A program made the translations under genes and the position numbers. Below are positions 1 to 6,198 of a DNA stretch of 7,204 nt, in pieces. The first letter of the stretch is position 1, and every line of letters starts with the position of its first letter. Source of the stretch: Legionellaceae bacterium (GTDB taxonomy: Bacteria > Pseudomonadota > Gammaproteobacteria > Legionellales > Legionellaceae); contig CANISA010000079.1 in NCBI GenBank assembly GCA_947470005.1, positions 1 through 7,204 of the forward strand, written 5' to 3'. The notes beneath the pieces are model-generated. The model was given only the letters and a program-made list of their open reading frames with translations, was not told the DNA's origin and did not search any database.

Positions 1-985
1 ACAGCGGCATCAGCGCAAAAAAGACTAAATAGCTCATCCATCCGTCTTGCTCAGGAGCAAACACGTTTTTCCCCACGGTCTTGCGAGATGTCCACAATCC
101 AACGGCCGCAATAATCGGCCAAGGCAATAATCCAGCAAACGCATAAACCCAAATCATGCCGTAGGGTGCGGCGTGAGCAAATCCATATTTATCCCCCTGC
201 CATGCCGGCTCTAAAAATCGGCTAAGATGCTCTCCTATCACAAAGTACTGCAGAAAACCGGGCGTGCGAATTTCAGCAAGAACATACCATGGCAATGCAA
301 TTGCAAGCATCAGGAGGCTCCCAAAAACCCAGGGCAGACGTTGCCATAACAGGCCGTAGGCGTGCTGTTTCATCCCCCACATCAACAGAGGGCCCATCAC
401 CAGCACCCCCACCAACGGGCCTTTAGCAAGAAGCCCGAGTCCTAAGCCCACAAAAAAAAGAATGCCCCACGGCTTACTGTCTTCGCTCACCGAAAACCAA
501 CACGCAACCATGCATAAGGTCGTGCAAAAGAGCAGGGCAGGATCGGTCATTACCGTGCCTGCATTCAGAAAAAAATAAGGCGTCCCAGCCAAAACGACCA
601 CTGCGATCATGGCAAAATCAGATCCACGCCGCCGCGCTGCCAACAGCCCAACTAACCCCAAAACACATAAAGAGAAACACAATGAAGGCAAACGTGCGGC
701 CCAACCATTAACCCCCAGCCATTTCATTGAAAACGCAGAAAGCCACATCGATAACGGTGGCTTGGCCCAAAATGGCTCGCCATAAGCCTGCATCGGCGTC
801 ACCCAATTGCCTGTCTCCAGCATAATACGTGCAATTTCACCGTAACGTGCCTCCGTTGAGTCATTTAGAGGAAGTGCATCCATCGCAATGAGGCGACACA
901 GCAATAAAAAACCCAAGACGAAAAAAACAAAACCGTATCGAATCGTCGAGCGTTCATTCAGTGTGCTTTTGGTCACGTGCGACAT
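1..985 (-). CDS. ArnT-like family 39 membrane glycosyltransferase (C-terminus cut off by window edge)
   Basis: Reading leftward from the ATG at 985, the frame stays open for 328 codons to the window edge. The C-terminal part is missing; family members usually have roughly 500-570 residues. The protein is very hydrophobic with many membrane segments. Family hallmarks are the first periplasmic loop DSTEARYGEIAR (residues 42-53, acidic catalytic site and ARY), KPPL (75-78), TDPALLF (147-153), a GLLAKGP segment near 184-190, LPWY (231-234) and FVIGEHLSRF (248-257). GT39/PMT_2 enzymes of this kind move a sugar from a polyprenyl-phosphate carrier to an acceptor at the periplasmic face; ArnT and FlmK act on lipid A. 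The start is supported by GAGGAG at 991-996, five bases upstream and inside the preceding deacetylase gene, which it overlaps by 13 bases. It is the last visible gene of the minus-strand operon. Family assignment is firm; the donor sugar and acceptor are inferred. Confidence 0.9.
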   Translation of the reverse strand, partial: MSHVTKSTLNERSTIRYGFVFFVLGFLLLCRLIAMDALPLNDSTEARYGEIARIMLETGNWVTPMQAYGEPFWAKPPLSMWLSAFSMKWLGVNGWAARLPSLCFSLCVLGLVGLLAARRRGSDFAMIAVVVLAGTPYFFLNAGTVMTDPALLFCTTLCMVACWFSVSEDSKPWGILFFVGLGLGLLAKGPLVGVLVMGPLLMWGMKQHAYGLLWQRLPWVFGSLLMLAIALPWYVLAEIRTPGFLQYFVIGEHLSRFLEPAWQGDKYGFAHAAPYGMIWVYAFAGLLPWPIIAAVGLWTSRKTVGKNVFAPEQDGWMSYLVFFALMPL

Positions 986-1806
986 GTAATCTCCTCGCGT
1001 TGAGCCTGTAATTCAAACGATTGCTCGTCTAAGTCGTGCAGAAACGCATCACTCATCAAGTAAGTCAATTCGTGGTGCCGTGACGCATGCAGCGGATCAT
1101 CCTTGTTGTTTGATTTCATGCCGGGGTGGCACATAATCAGCCCACGATCCTCGCTGGCTAATAAAAATTGTTTAAAATAACGCCGATAATGGCGTGCTTG
1201 TCTAAATGGATAAACACCGCTGAAACTTGTGTTCACCGGAATGCCTGATTGAATCAGTGCGCGCTTAAACGAGCCACCTCCCAAGCCGGCTATCAGCTGT
1301 GCTTTGGGAAAGCCAACCACGCGTGGGCCACCCACAGTCACTCGCACAAACGATGTCAATGCTTCATTCACATGCAGCGATCGGAGCACGTCTCGCACCA
1401 CAGGGAATTGATGCACATGTTGATGTCCATCAATAAAATCAGGATCCTTTCCCATGACTCGTCGAAATGCGTCCAATTGTGCATGGCATTCCGCGTCGAC
1501 TACCGCCCGATCCATGCGTCCGAGATAACACGCTGACGCGATCGCAAGCAAGCCCTTAAATGAGCGACCATAATGCGTTTTCCAAGGAATACTTTGCGCA
1601 TAACCCCAGGTTAAATTAAGGTGCAAGCCAACGAAACAACCGGATTGCTCGCGGCTCAATGCCAAGCCAGCCTGAGGCCAACGAGGTGCTGTCGTGAGAC
1701 AACTCACCGCATTGATTCGTCCCGCGGCAACTGCTCGACGTATACCATCAGAAATAGCATCATTTTGAGCATAATCATCCGCACACAAAATAATCTGTTT
1801 TCTCAT
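973..1806 (-). CDS. ChbG/YdjC-family carbohydrate deacetylase (NaxD/HpnK-like)
   Basis: A 277-residue protein of the YdjC/ChbG superfamily, close to the family's usual length. Visible motifs: the N-terminal strand ending in CADDY (residues 8-12, with the metal-ligand Asp at 11), GLHLNLT (60-66, His62), DGHQHVH (126-132, metal His) and CHPG (226-229). These enzymes use a divalent metal to remove N-acetyl groups from amino sugars. Known members act on chitooligosaccharides (ChbG), hopanoid-linked glucosamine (HpnK) or undecaprenyl-phosphate GalNAc (Francisella NaxD). Its place between a polyprenyl-phosphate GT2/GtrA pair and an ArnT-like transferase favours the lipid-linked NaxD-type role. No signal peptide is seen, which fits cytoplasmic action before flipping. 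I chose ATG at 1806, two bases after the GtrA stop. A TTG at 1812 would add two residues and overlap that stop by four bases. No clear Shine-Dalgarno precedes either, so translational coupling is likely. Exact substrate is unproven. Confidence 0.88.
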   Translation of the reverse strand: MRKQIILCADDYAQNDAISDGIRRAVAAGRINAVSCLTTAPRWPQAGLALSREQSGCFVGLHLNLTWGYAQSIPWKTHYGRSFKGLLAIASACYLGRMDRAVVDAECHAQLDAFRRVMGKDPDFIDGHQHVHQFPVVRDVLRSLHVNEALTSFVRVTVGGPRVVGFPKAQLIAGLGGGSFKRALIQSGIPVNTSFSGVYPFRQARHYRRYFKQFLLASEDRGLIMCHPGMKSNNKDDPLHASRHHELTYLMSDAFLHDLDEQSFELQAQREEITCRT

Positions 1807-1808
1807 GA

Positions 1809-2216
1809 TCAACGATCTAAATCAGGTTTTGTACGACGATAAACCACGAAGTTATTCACTAAAAATCCTGTTGATACAGACCAACCCATGCCCAGTAAAA
1901 TAGCTATCCAGCGGGGAAACGAAAATGACTCAATCAACGTGTACTCAATCAGCTCAACAATGGATAAATTCGTGAGACTCACCGTGATAAATCCTATCAA
2001 TCGAATACCAGCCCGATCGCGAATTTTAAAGGTATAGCGTAAATTCATAAAAAAACTAAGCAAAATGGTCGTCAAATAACCCATCGCGGTATAAACCAAA
2101 TACCCCAAACCAAGCGAGGACCCAGCATACATGACGAGGAAACAAAGCACGGTGTTGAGTGCGCCCACCATTAAATAACGTCGAAATTTATCAATCAGCG
2201 CGAGTAAGGCTATCAT
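1809..2216 (-). CDS. GtrA-family four-helix membrane protein, probable lipid-linked sugar flippase
   Basis: A 135-residue, strongly hydrophobic protein with about four membrane spans (roughly residues 14-34, 39-57, 71-93 and 102-121). This is the GtrA-family size and layout. The helix 2 end carries FFMNLRYTF (55-63), the family's conserved Asn-Arg/Phe signature, echoed by NNFVVYRR (121-128) after helix 4. This suggests the usual twofold internal symmetry. GtrA proteins pair with GtrB-type GT2 enzymes and are thought to move the undecaprenyl-phosphate sugar across the inner membrane, the job ArnE/ArnF do in the Arn pathway. The start ATG lies inside the upstream GT2 gene (26-base overlap) and has no good Shine-Dalgarno (only AAGAT), pointing to coupled translation. 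Family is clear; flipping is inferred from family and neighbours. Confidence 0.88.
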   Translation of the reverse strand: MIALLALIDKFRRYLMVGALNTVLCFLVMYAGSSLGLGYLVYTAMGYLTTILLSFFMNLRYTFKIRDRAGIRLIGFITVSLTNLSIVELIEYTLIESFSFPRWIAILLGMGWSVSTGFLVNNFVVYRRTKPDLDR

Positions 2217-3156
2217 GTGTGATATCTTGTTTTACGTAATATAACGGTCGATTTTTTGTTTCGACCAAGATGCGGCTAATGTATTCTGAAATAACCGCCA
2301 AGAAAAGAAATAAAACCGAAAAAAGCCCCGACACAAGAAAGATAACGGACGCCATCCCGTTCGCTAACGCTTGGTGCAAAAATAATTTTTCAATCAACAC
2401 AAAGCCTGCATACCCCATCATGAGAATACTAATCAAGATGGAAAAAACTGACATTAACCGTAAAGGCCGCGCAGAAAAACCAATGATTGAATCCAACGAC
2501 AAATTAATCAGCGCACTCAAATGATATTTACTTTTCCCCGCCGGCCTCGGTGGACACGCATAAGGCAACATGGCTGTGTTAAATCCCACGTACGCGAACA
2601 TCATCACCAAATGGCGGTTACTTTCTTTCATTTGCTTCAATGACTCAACGACTGTTTTACTTAAGAGCCGATAATTCCCGTGCTCAGATTGAATATCCAA
2701 CCCCGTCATTTTTCGCGACACGTAATAAAAAAAGTGGGCTGTAATTTTTTTCAACCAAGGCTGATGAACACGATTGGTTCGAGAAGCACACACCACGTCA
2801 AACCCTTCGTCTGCCTTTTTTACAAGATCAGGAATAAGCGCTGGCGGGTGCTGCAAATCAGTATCCATTAAAATCACGGCGTCGCCCGTAGCGCAATCCA
2901 AACCCGCAGTCAATGCAATTTCATGCCCATAATTTCTTGATAAACAAAGCAAGCGGATCGCTTTATTCGCTTTTACAAAGGGCAGACACACAGCGCGCCC
3001 CTGGTCAGTGGATCCATCATCAATCAAAATGAGTTCATAATGAAGAAAATGAGCATCCAGAATCGCCAGTGTCTTTTCCAAGTATTGCGCGATCACTGCC
3101 TCTTCATTATAAAAAGGAGCTACAATGGATAATTTACCCCGATGCAATGACGCCAT
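2191..3156 (-). CDS. GtrB/ArnC-type family 2 glycosyltransferase, polyprenyl-phosphate sugar synthase
   Basis: A 321-residue GT-A fold enzyme with two C-terminal membrane helices, the GtrB/ArnC/DPM layout and length. Visible features: N-terminal SIVAPFYNEE (residues 10-19), DDGSTD (46-51, nucleotide-sugar binding), the DxD-bearing DTDLQHPP (98-105), SEHGNYRLLSK (157-167), GKSKY (207-211), membrane spans near 231-256 and 271-296, and the closing EYISRILVETKNRP (291-304). The expected reaction is sugar transfer from a UDP- or similar nucleotide donor to undecaprenyl phosphate at the cytoplasmic face. I prefer ATG at 3156 over an in-frame GTG at 3168, because a strong Shine-Dalgarno (AAAGGTGAG, 3164-3172) sits seven bases before the ATG and includes the GTG itself. 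The gene starts 31 bases after the transporter stop and overlaps GtrA by 26 bases. With a deacetylase downstream, the sugar is probably an N-acetylhexosamine, by analogy with Francisella FlmF2; this is not visible in the enzyme itself. Confidence 0.93.
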   Translation of the reverse strand: MASLHRGKLSIVAPFYNEEAVIAQYLEKTLAILDAHFLHYELILIDDGSTDQGRAVCLPFVKANKAIRLLCLSRNYGHEIALTAGLDCATGDAVILMDTDLQHPPALIPDLVKKADEGFDVVCASRTNRVHQPWLKKITAHFFYYVSRKMTGLDIQSEHGNYRLLSKTVVESLKQMKESNRHLVMMFAYVGFNTAMLPYACPPRPAGKSKYHLSALINLSLDSIIGFSARPLRLMSVFSILISILMMGYAGFVLIEKLFLHQALANGMASVIFLVSGLFSVLFLFLAVISEYISRILVETKNRPLYYVKQDITHDSLTRAD

Positions 3157-3163
3157 GCTGTTA

Positions 3164-3172
3164 CTCACCTTT
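3164..3172 (-). promoter_or_regulatory. Shine-Dalgarno that fixes the GT2 start
   Basis: AAAGGTGAG on the minus strand, seven bases upstream of the ATG at 3156. A longer reading from the GTG at 3168 would place the start codon inside this site, so the ATG is the better start. Confidence 0.7.
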
Positions 3173-3187
3173 CATTCGTCGCTTATC

Positions 3188-4417
3188 TTATGGAAAGACT
3201 TCATCGTCATCAATTACTTTTTCATCGATGACCTTTGTTACACACGAGTCGGACCACACATTTAATGCCGTTTCTAACATGTCAATCAAACTATAAAAAG
3301 GCAAAATCACCCCCATCAAGGTAATCGGCACGTTCATGCTGGCAAGCAGACTTACGCTCAAGAAAAAACACCCCATGGGGACGCCGGCATTCCCGATCGC
3401 TGCAACCGTTGCAACGACCACCCATAACGACATAGAGGGAAACGAAATCGGCATCCCATTATTTTGCATGAGGTAAATAACCGTTGTAAAAATAAACGCC
3501 GCACACCCATTCATGTTAATGCTTGTACAAAGAGGTAAGACAAACCGACTGATTTGCGGCCTAACATGGAGTTTTTTCTCGATCGTATCCATGGTTACAG
3601 GCAACGTACCCACCGAGGACTTAGAAAAAAAGGCCAGCGACAACGCCGGCAACATCCCTTTCATTGCCCCAAAGGGATTAATGCCATGCAGTTTCAACCA
3701 CAACGGCAAAACAACAAACCCCTGAATCAAATTAGCCAACACAATGACCAGCAAATATTGTCCAAGCCCTTTAAGATCGCCCCCACCACGTAACTGAAGC
3801 ACCGTTGACGTAATAAACCCGTATAACCCTAATGGAATAATCATAATGACCCAGCGCGTGATCACCATCATCAGGCCATGAGCCCCACGAAAAAAATGAG
3901 TGATGGTCTGCCTGGCATCCTGATCCGGAATAAAACGAATCGCTATCCCCATGATTATCCCTAAAAAAAGAACGCTCAGCACTTGATTTTCAAGAAACGG
4001 AGAGAAAAACGTGGTAGGGATTAAGTTAGCAACGTGCTCAAGGTAACTGCCACTTGGGGTCTGTGCCGCGCCCAACGCATGACTGCCTAACGATACGGGG
4101 CGAGGAGCAATCAGCAGGTACAACAAACAACTGATCGCCGCGGCAACCAAGGTAGTGCCTAAGGTGTAACACAGGGTCCTTTGCCAAACACGACGCATCA
4201 ACCCATCCGATCGATAATTAGACAAGGTCACAATGATGGACAAAAATATAATAGGAAGGCTGATGCATTTAAATATTCGAATAAATACATCGGCAATAAA
4301 AAGCCCCGCTGCTTGAAAAAAAGCAACATCAGAAAACCCGCTCCATAAACCAAGTAGGATCATCACTGCATATATAATCGGCGTACGAATAGCAGGGGGC
4401 ATCGCAAGATCCCGCAT
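3188..4417 (-). CDS. SLC1-type (DAACS) amino acid:cation symporter, probably not an aspartate/glutamate carrier
   Basis: A 409-residue polytopic inner-membrane protein with the GltPh/DctA/SstT fold signatures. These are hairpin 1 SKSSVGTLP (residues 265-273), helix 7 NMNGCAA (301-307), hairpin 2 GNAGVPMG (342-349) and helix 8 DMLETALNVWSD (379-390). Family members couple Na+ or H+ entry to uptake of acidic or small neutral amino acids or C4-dicarboxylates. By my alignment to GltPh, the amino-group Asp (D394) is kept as D379, and the cation ligands N401 and D405 as N386 and D390. The side-chain-carboxylate Arg (R397) is Glu382, and Na+-site D312 is Asn303. The ETALN string recalls the Ser/Thr carrier SstT, so a neutral substrate is favoured. 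The C-terminal tail is acidic. The start has no clear Shine-Dalgarno; an in-frame ATG at 4402, preceded by GGGA, would shorten it by five residues. It leads the minus-strand operon. Confidence 0.88.
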   Translation of the reverse strand: MRDLAMPPAIRTPIIYAVMILLGLWSGFSDVAFFQAAGLFIADVFIRIFKCISLPIIFLSIIVTLSNYRSDGLMRRVWQRTLCYTLGTTLVAAAISCLLYLLIAPRPVSLGSHALGAAQTPSGSYLEHVANLIPTTFFSPFLENQVLSVLFLGIIMGIAIRFIPDQDARQTITHFFRGAHGLMMVITRWVIMIIPLGLYGFITSTVLQLRGGGDLKGLGQYLLVIVLANLIQGFVVLPLWLKLHGINPFGAMKGMLPALSLAFFSKSSVGTLPVTMDTIEKKLHVRPQISRFVLPLCTSINMNGCAAFIFTTVIYLMQNNGMPISFPSMSLWVVVATVAAIGNAGVPMGCFFLSVSLLASMNVPITLMGVILPFYSLIDMLETALNVWSDSCVTKVIDEKVIDDDEVFP

Positions 4418-4450
4418 GAGGTGGTTCTTTATTTAATCAAATTAGCTCGT

Positions 4451-4478
4451 ACTTTAACATATGACCATCGAGTGTCAA
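4451..4478 (-). promoter_or_regulatory. Sigma-70-like promoter for the transporter/glycosyltransferase operon
   Basis: On the minus strand, a perfect -35 TTGACA (4473-4478), a 16-base spacer and -10 TAAAGT (4451-4456; 4 of 6 consensus bases). Transcription would start near 4444, giving a leader of about 27 bases before the ATG at 4417. The weak -10 with a tandem repeat just behind the -35 box suggests an activator-dependent or otherwise controlled promoter (inference). Confidence 0.6.
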
Positions 4479-4480
4479 GC

Positions 4481-4502
4481 AAGACCAGAGTAAAAACCAG
4501 GG
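4481..4502 (-). repeat. Pair of 10-base direct repeats abutting the -35 box, candidate regulator site
   Basis: On the plus strand, AAGACCAGAG (4481-4490) and AAAACCAGGG (4493-4502) are identical at 8 of 10 positions, separated by TA, with a 12-base period. On the operon strand they read CYCTGGTYTT twice. The nearer copy ends two bases before the TTGACA. Direct repeats at about one helical turn next to a -35 box are typical of response-regulator dimers such as OmpR/PhoP types. The motif is not one I can assign to a named regulator. Confidence 0.45.
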
Positions 4503-4526
4503 TTGTCTGCTTTAACTAATTGATAA

Positions 4527-5879
4527 TCAAATACATTTCAAAACGTCTTGAAGTTGCTTAACCGCCTCCACTTCAATCCCAACCGCTTGTTTAGGTGCGT
4601 TCGCATAAGGGACAATCGCTCGTTTAAAGCCGTGTTTGGCGGCTTCTTTTAATCGCTCCTGCCCACTTTGAACAGGCCTTATCTCACCTGCTAGCCCGAC
4701 CTCACCAAAAATAATGGTCTCGTGATCAAACACTCGATTACGCAAACTCGAGACAACAGCCGCGATCAACGCCAAATCGCTGCCCGTCTCCATCACTTTG
4801 ACCCCACCCACGACATTGATAAACACGTCCTGATCAAACGTAACGACACCACCATGACGGTGCAGCACGGCCAATAAAATAGCGAGGCGATTGTGCTCAA
4901 GACCTGCCGTCACACGTCGCGGTTGCTGGCCATGCGCTTCATCAACCAGCGCTTGTACTTCAACCAACATCGGGCGAGTCCCCTCCCAGGTCACCATGAT
5001 AGCGCTCCCCGGGGTGGGCTCTGGTTGACGAGAAAGAAAAATTGCCGATGGATTAGATACTTCTTTTAATCCGCGGTCTGTCATTGCAAACACACCCAGC
5101 TCATTCACCGCGCCAAAACGATTTTTAATGGCACGAATAACGCGAAATCGACTGTCTGCTTGCCCTTCAAAATACAACACGCAATCCACCATGTGTTCCA
5201 GCACGCGAGGTCCGGCTAATGCGCCTTCTTTCGTGACATGACCCACAAGAAAAACGGCTGTTTGCGTCGACTTTGCAAAGCGCACTAACTGTGCCGTCGC
5301 TTCCCGCACTTGACTCACACCACCCGGTGCCGAGCTCAAGGTATCCGTGAAAATGGTCTGAACCGAGTCAATCACGATAATTCGCGGTCGCTCTTTTTCT
5401 GCGTGAGAAAGAATGGTCTCCACTTGCGTTTCTGCCAACAGACGCAACCCCTTCAACGGCAACTGCAACCGCGTCGCCCGCATCGCGACTTGTTGCAAGG
5501 ATTCCTCTCCTGTGACATACAATACCGCGTGATCCACCGACAAATGAGCCAAGGCCTGCAACAACAATGTTGATTTTCCTATCCCCGGATCCCCACCAAT
5601 AAGCACCACCGAGCCATCCACCAGCCCACCGCCTAGCACCCGGTTTAATTCAGACAGCCCCGAGTCAAGACGAACATCTCGGTCAACCACCACGGATTGC
5701 GCCGCCGTCACCACCGAACGCTGATTGGCATACTGGGTCACTCGACGTCCCGGCTTAGTCGGCGCCAATCCCGCCTCCTCCACCACGGCATTCCAAGCGC
5801 CGCATTGCGTGCATTGGCCCGCCCATTGTGGAAACAGAGCCGCGCATTGGCTACAAACAAAACGGGATTTAACTTTCAT
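4527..5879 (-). CDS. radA: DNA repair protein RadA (Sms)
   Basis: A 450-residue RadA, complete compared with about 455-460 in other bacteria. Domains in order: an N-terminal four-cysteine zinc finger (C9, C12, C23, C26), a RecA-like ATPase core with Walker A GGDPGIGKST (95-104) and Walker B IIVID (167-171), the RadA-specific KNRFG motif (252-256), and a C-terminal Lon-protease-like domain (about 330-450). RadA is a cytoplasmic ATP-dependent branch-migration helicase that processes recombination intermediates with RecA and helps repair DNA damage. The frame is open to 5936 and would allow a 19-residue extension. However, ATG at 5879 has AGGA (5887-5890) seven bases upstream and begins with the typical MKxKxxFVCxxC, so it is preferred. 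It is divergent from xseB with 100 bases between starts, and is followed after 109 bases by the transporter operon. All key motifs are intact. Confidence 0.97.
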   Translation of the reverse strand: MKVKSRFVCSQCAALFPQWAGQCTQCGAWNAVVEEAGLAPTKPGRRVTQYANQRSVVTAAQSVVVDRDVRLDSGLSELNRVLGGGLVDGSVVLIGGDPGIGKSTLLLQALAHLSVDHAVLYVTGEESLQQVAMRATRLQLPLKGLRLLAETQVETILSHAEKERPRIIVIDSVQTIFTDTLSSAPGGVSQVREATAQLVRFAKSTQTAVFLVGHVTKEGALAGPRVLEHMVDCVLYFEGQADSRFRVIRAIKNRFGAVNELGVFAMTDRGLKEVSNPSAIFLSRQPEPTPGSAIMVTWEGTRPMLVEVQALVDEAHGQQPRRVTAGLEHNRLAILLAVLHRHGGVVTFDQDVFINVVGGVKVMETGSDLALIAAVVSSLRNRVFDHETIIFGEVGLAGEIRPVQSGQERLKEAAKHGFKRAIVPYANAPKQAVGIEVEAVKQLQDVLKCI

Positions 5880-5886
5880 AATGCAT

Positions 5887-5890
5887 TCCT
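5887..5890 (-). promoter_or_regulatory. Shine-Dalgarno that fixes the radA start
   Basis: AGGA on the minus strand, seven bases before the ATG at 5879. It argues against the 19-residue longer reading frame from 5936, whose extra residues do not resemble RadA. Confidence 0.65.
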
Positions 5891-5908
5891 GATGAAATGA
5901 ATGATTCG

Positions 5909-5936
5909 ATCGTACGCTATTGAAACCTGAGAGCAA
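5909..5936 (-). promoter_or_regulatory. Weak candidate promoter for radA
   Basis: On the minus strand, TTGCTC (5931-5936), 16 bases, TACGAT (5909-5914), about 7 of 12 consensus bases. It overlaps the -35 and spacer of the opposite-facing xseB promoter, so the two would compete if both are real. No LexA-like box was seen. This is the best match in the gap but is weak. Confidence 0.25.
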
Positions 5937-5947
5937 GGCCGTATAAT
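5920..5947 (+). promoter_or_regulatory. Sigma-70-like promoter for xseB-ispA
   Basis: TTGAAA (5920-5925, 5 of 6), a 16-base spacer and a perfect TATAAT (5942-5947). Transcription would begin near 5954, giving a leader of about 26 bases before the xseB ATG at 5980. The TTG at 5956 would lie right at the transcript start, another reason to reject it as the start codon. Confidence 0.65.
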
Positions 5948-5979
5948 GCCATCATTTGTTTATTTTCAGGATAACACGG

Positions 5980-6198
5980 ATGGCAAAACCGATTTCATTT
6001 GAAAAATCCATCGTAGACCTTGAGTCCATTGTGATGCAACTGGAAAAAGGCGAGTTATCTCTTGATGAGGCATTAAAACAATATGAAAAAGGAATTGGGC
6101 TTGCTCGCACGTGTCAAGCAACATTGGCACAGGCTGAGCAGAAAATAGCGGCCCTCTCTGCCATCCCTCCTCTCGAAGGCAACCTGGATGACGAATAA
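5980..6198 (+). CDS. xseB: Exodeoxyribonuclease VII small subunit XseB
   Basis: A 72-residue protein, slightly shorter than the 80 residues of E. coli XseB. It has the family pattern of two helices: SFEKSIVDLESIVMQLE (about residues 6-22), the turn GELSLDEALKQYEKG (23-37), and a second helix ending in AEQKI. XseB binds the large subunit XseA in multiple copies to form exonuclease VII, which degrades single-stranded DNA to oligonucleotides in mismatch repair and damage processing; xseA is not in this window. The start is ATG at 5980 with AGGA (5968-5971) eight bases upstream. A TTG at 5956 would add eight residues but has no support. The last 11 bases overlap the start of ispA, a common proteobacterial arrangement that implies coupled translation. 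Confidence 0.95.
   Translation: MAKPISFEKSIVDLESIVMQLEKGELSLDEALKQYEKGIGLARTCQATLAQAEQKIAALSAIPPLEGNLDDE

Noticed and set aside
1249..1536. 95-codon plus-strand reading frame opposite the deacetylase
   Set aside because: It is antisense to conserved ChbG/YdjC motifs and has no ribosome site or recognisable domain; Cys/His richness mirrors the opposite strand.
973..3156. O-antigen seroconversion (gtrA-gtrB-gtrX) phage cassette
   Set aside because: Gene order is GT2 before GtrA, a deacetylase is included, the terminal transferase is ArnT-like, and no integrase, attachment site or tRNA is visible.
973..3156. Hopanoid glycosylation cluster (HpnI/HpnK type)
   Set aside because: The deacetylase resembles HpnK in family, but no hopanoid synthesis gene is present, and GtrA plus ArnT-like partners fit polyprenyl-phosphate chemistry better.
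4418..4526. Intrinsic terminator between radA and the transporter
   Set aside because: The ACCAG elements are direct repeats, not inverted, and no stem followed by T residues is present on the minus strand.
5880..5936. Upstream extension of radA by 19 codons
   Set aside because: The added residues do not resemble RadA, the family starts just before the zinc finger, and a Shine-Dalgarno supports ATG at 5879.
5956..5979. TTG start adding eight residues to xseB
   Set aside because: It would sit at the predicted transcript start without a ribosome site; ATG at 5980 has AGGA at good spacing.
5880..5979. LexA box upstream of radA
   Set aside because: No CTG-N10-CAG pattern resembling the proteobacterial SOS box was found in the gap.
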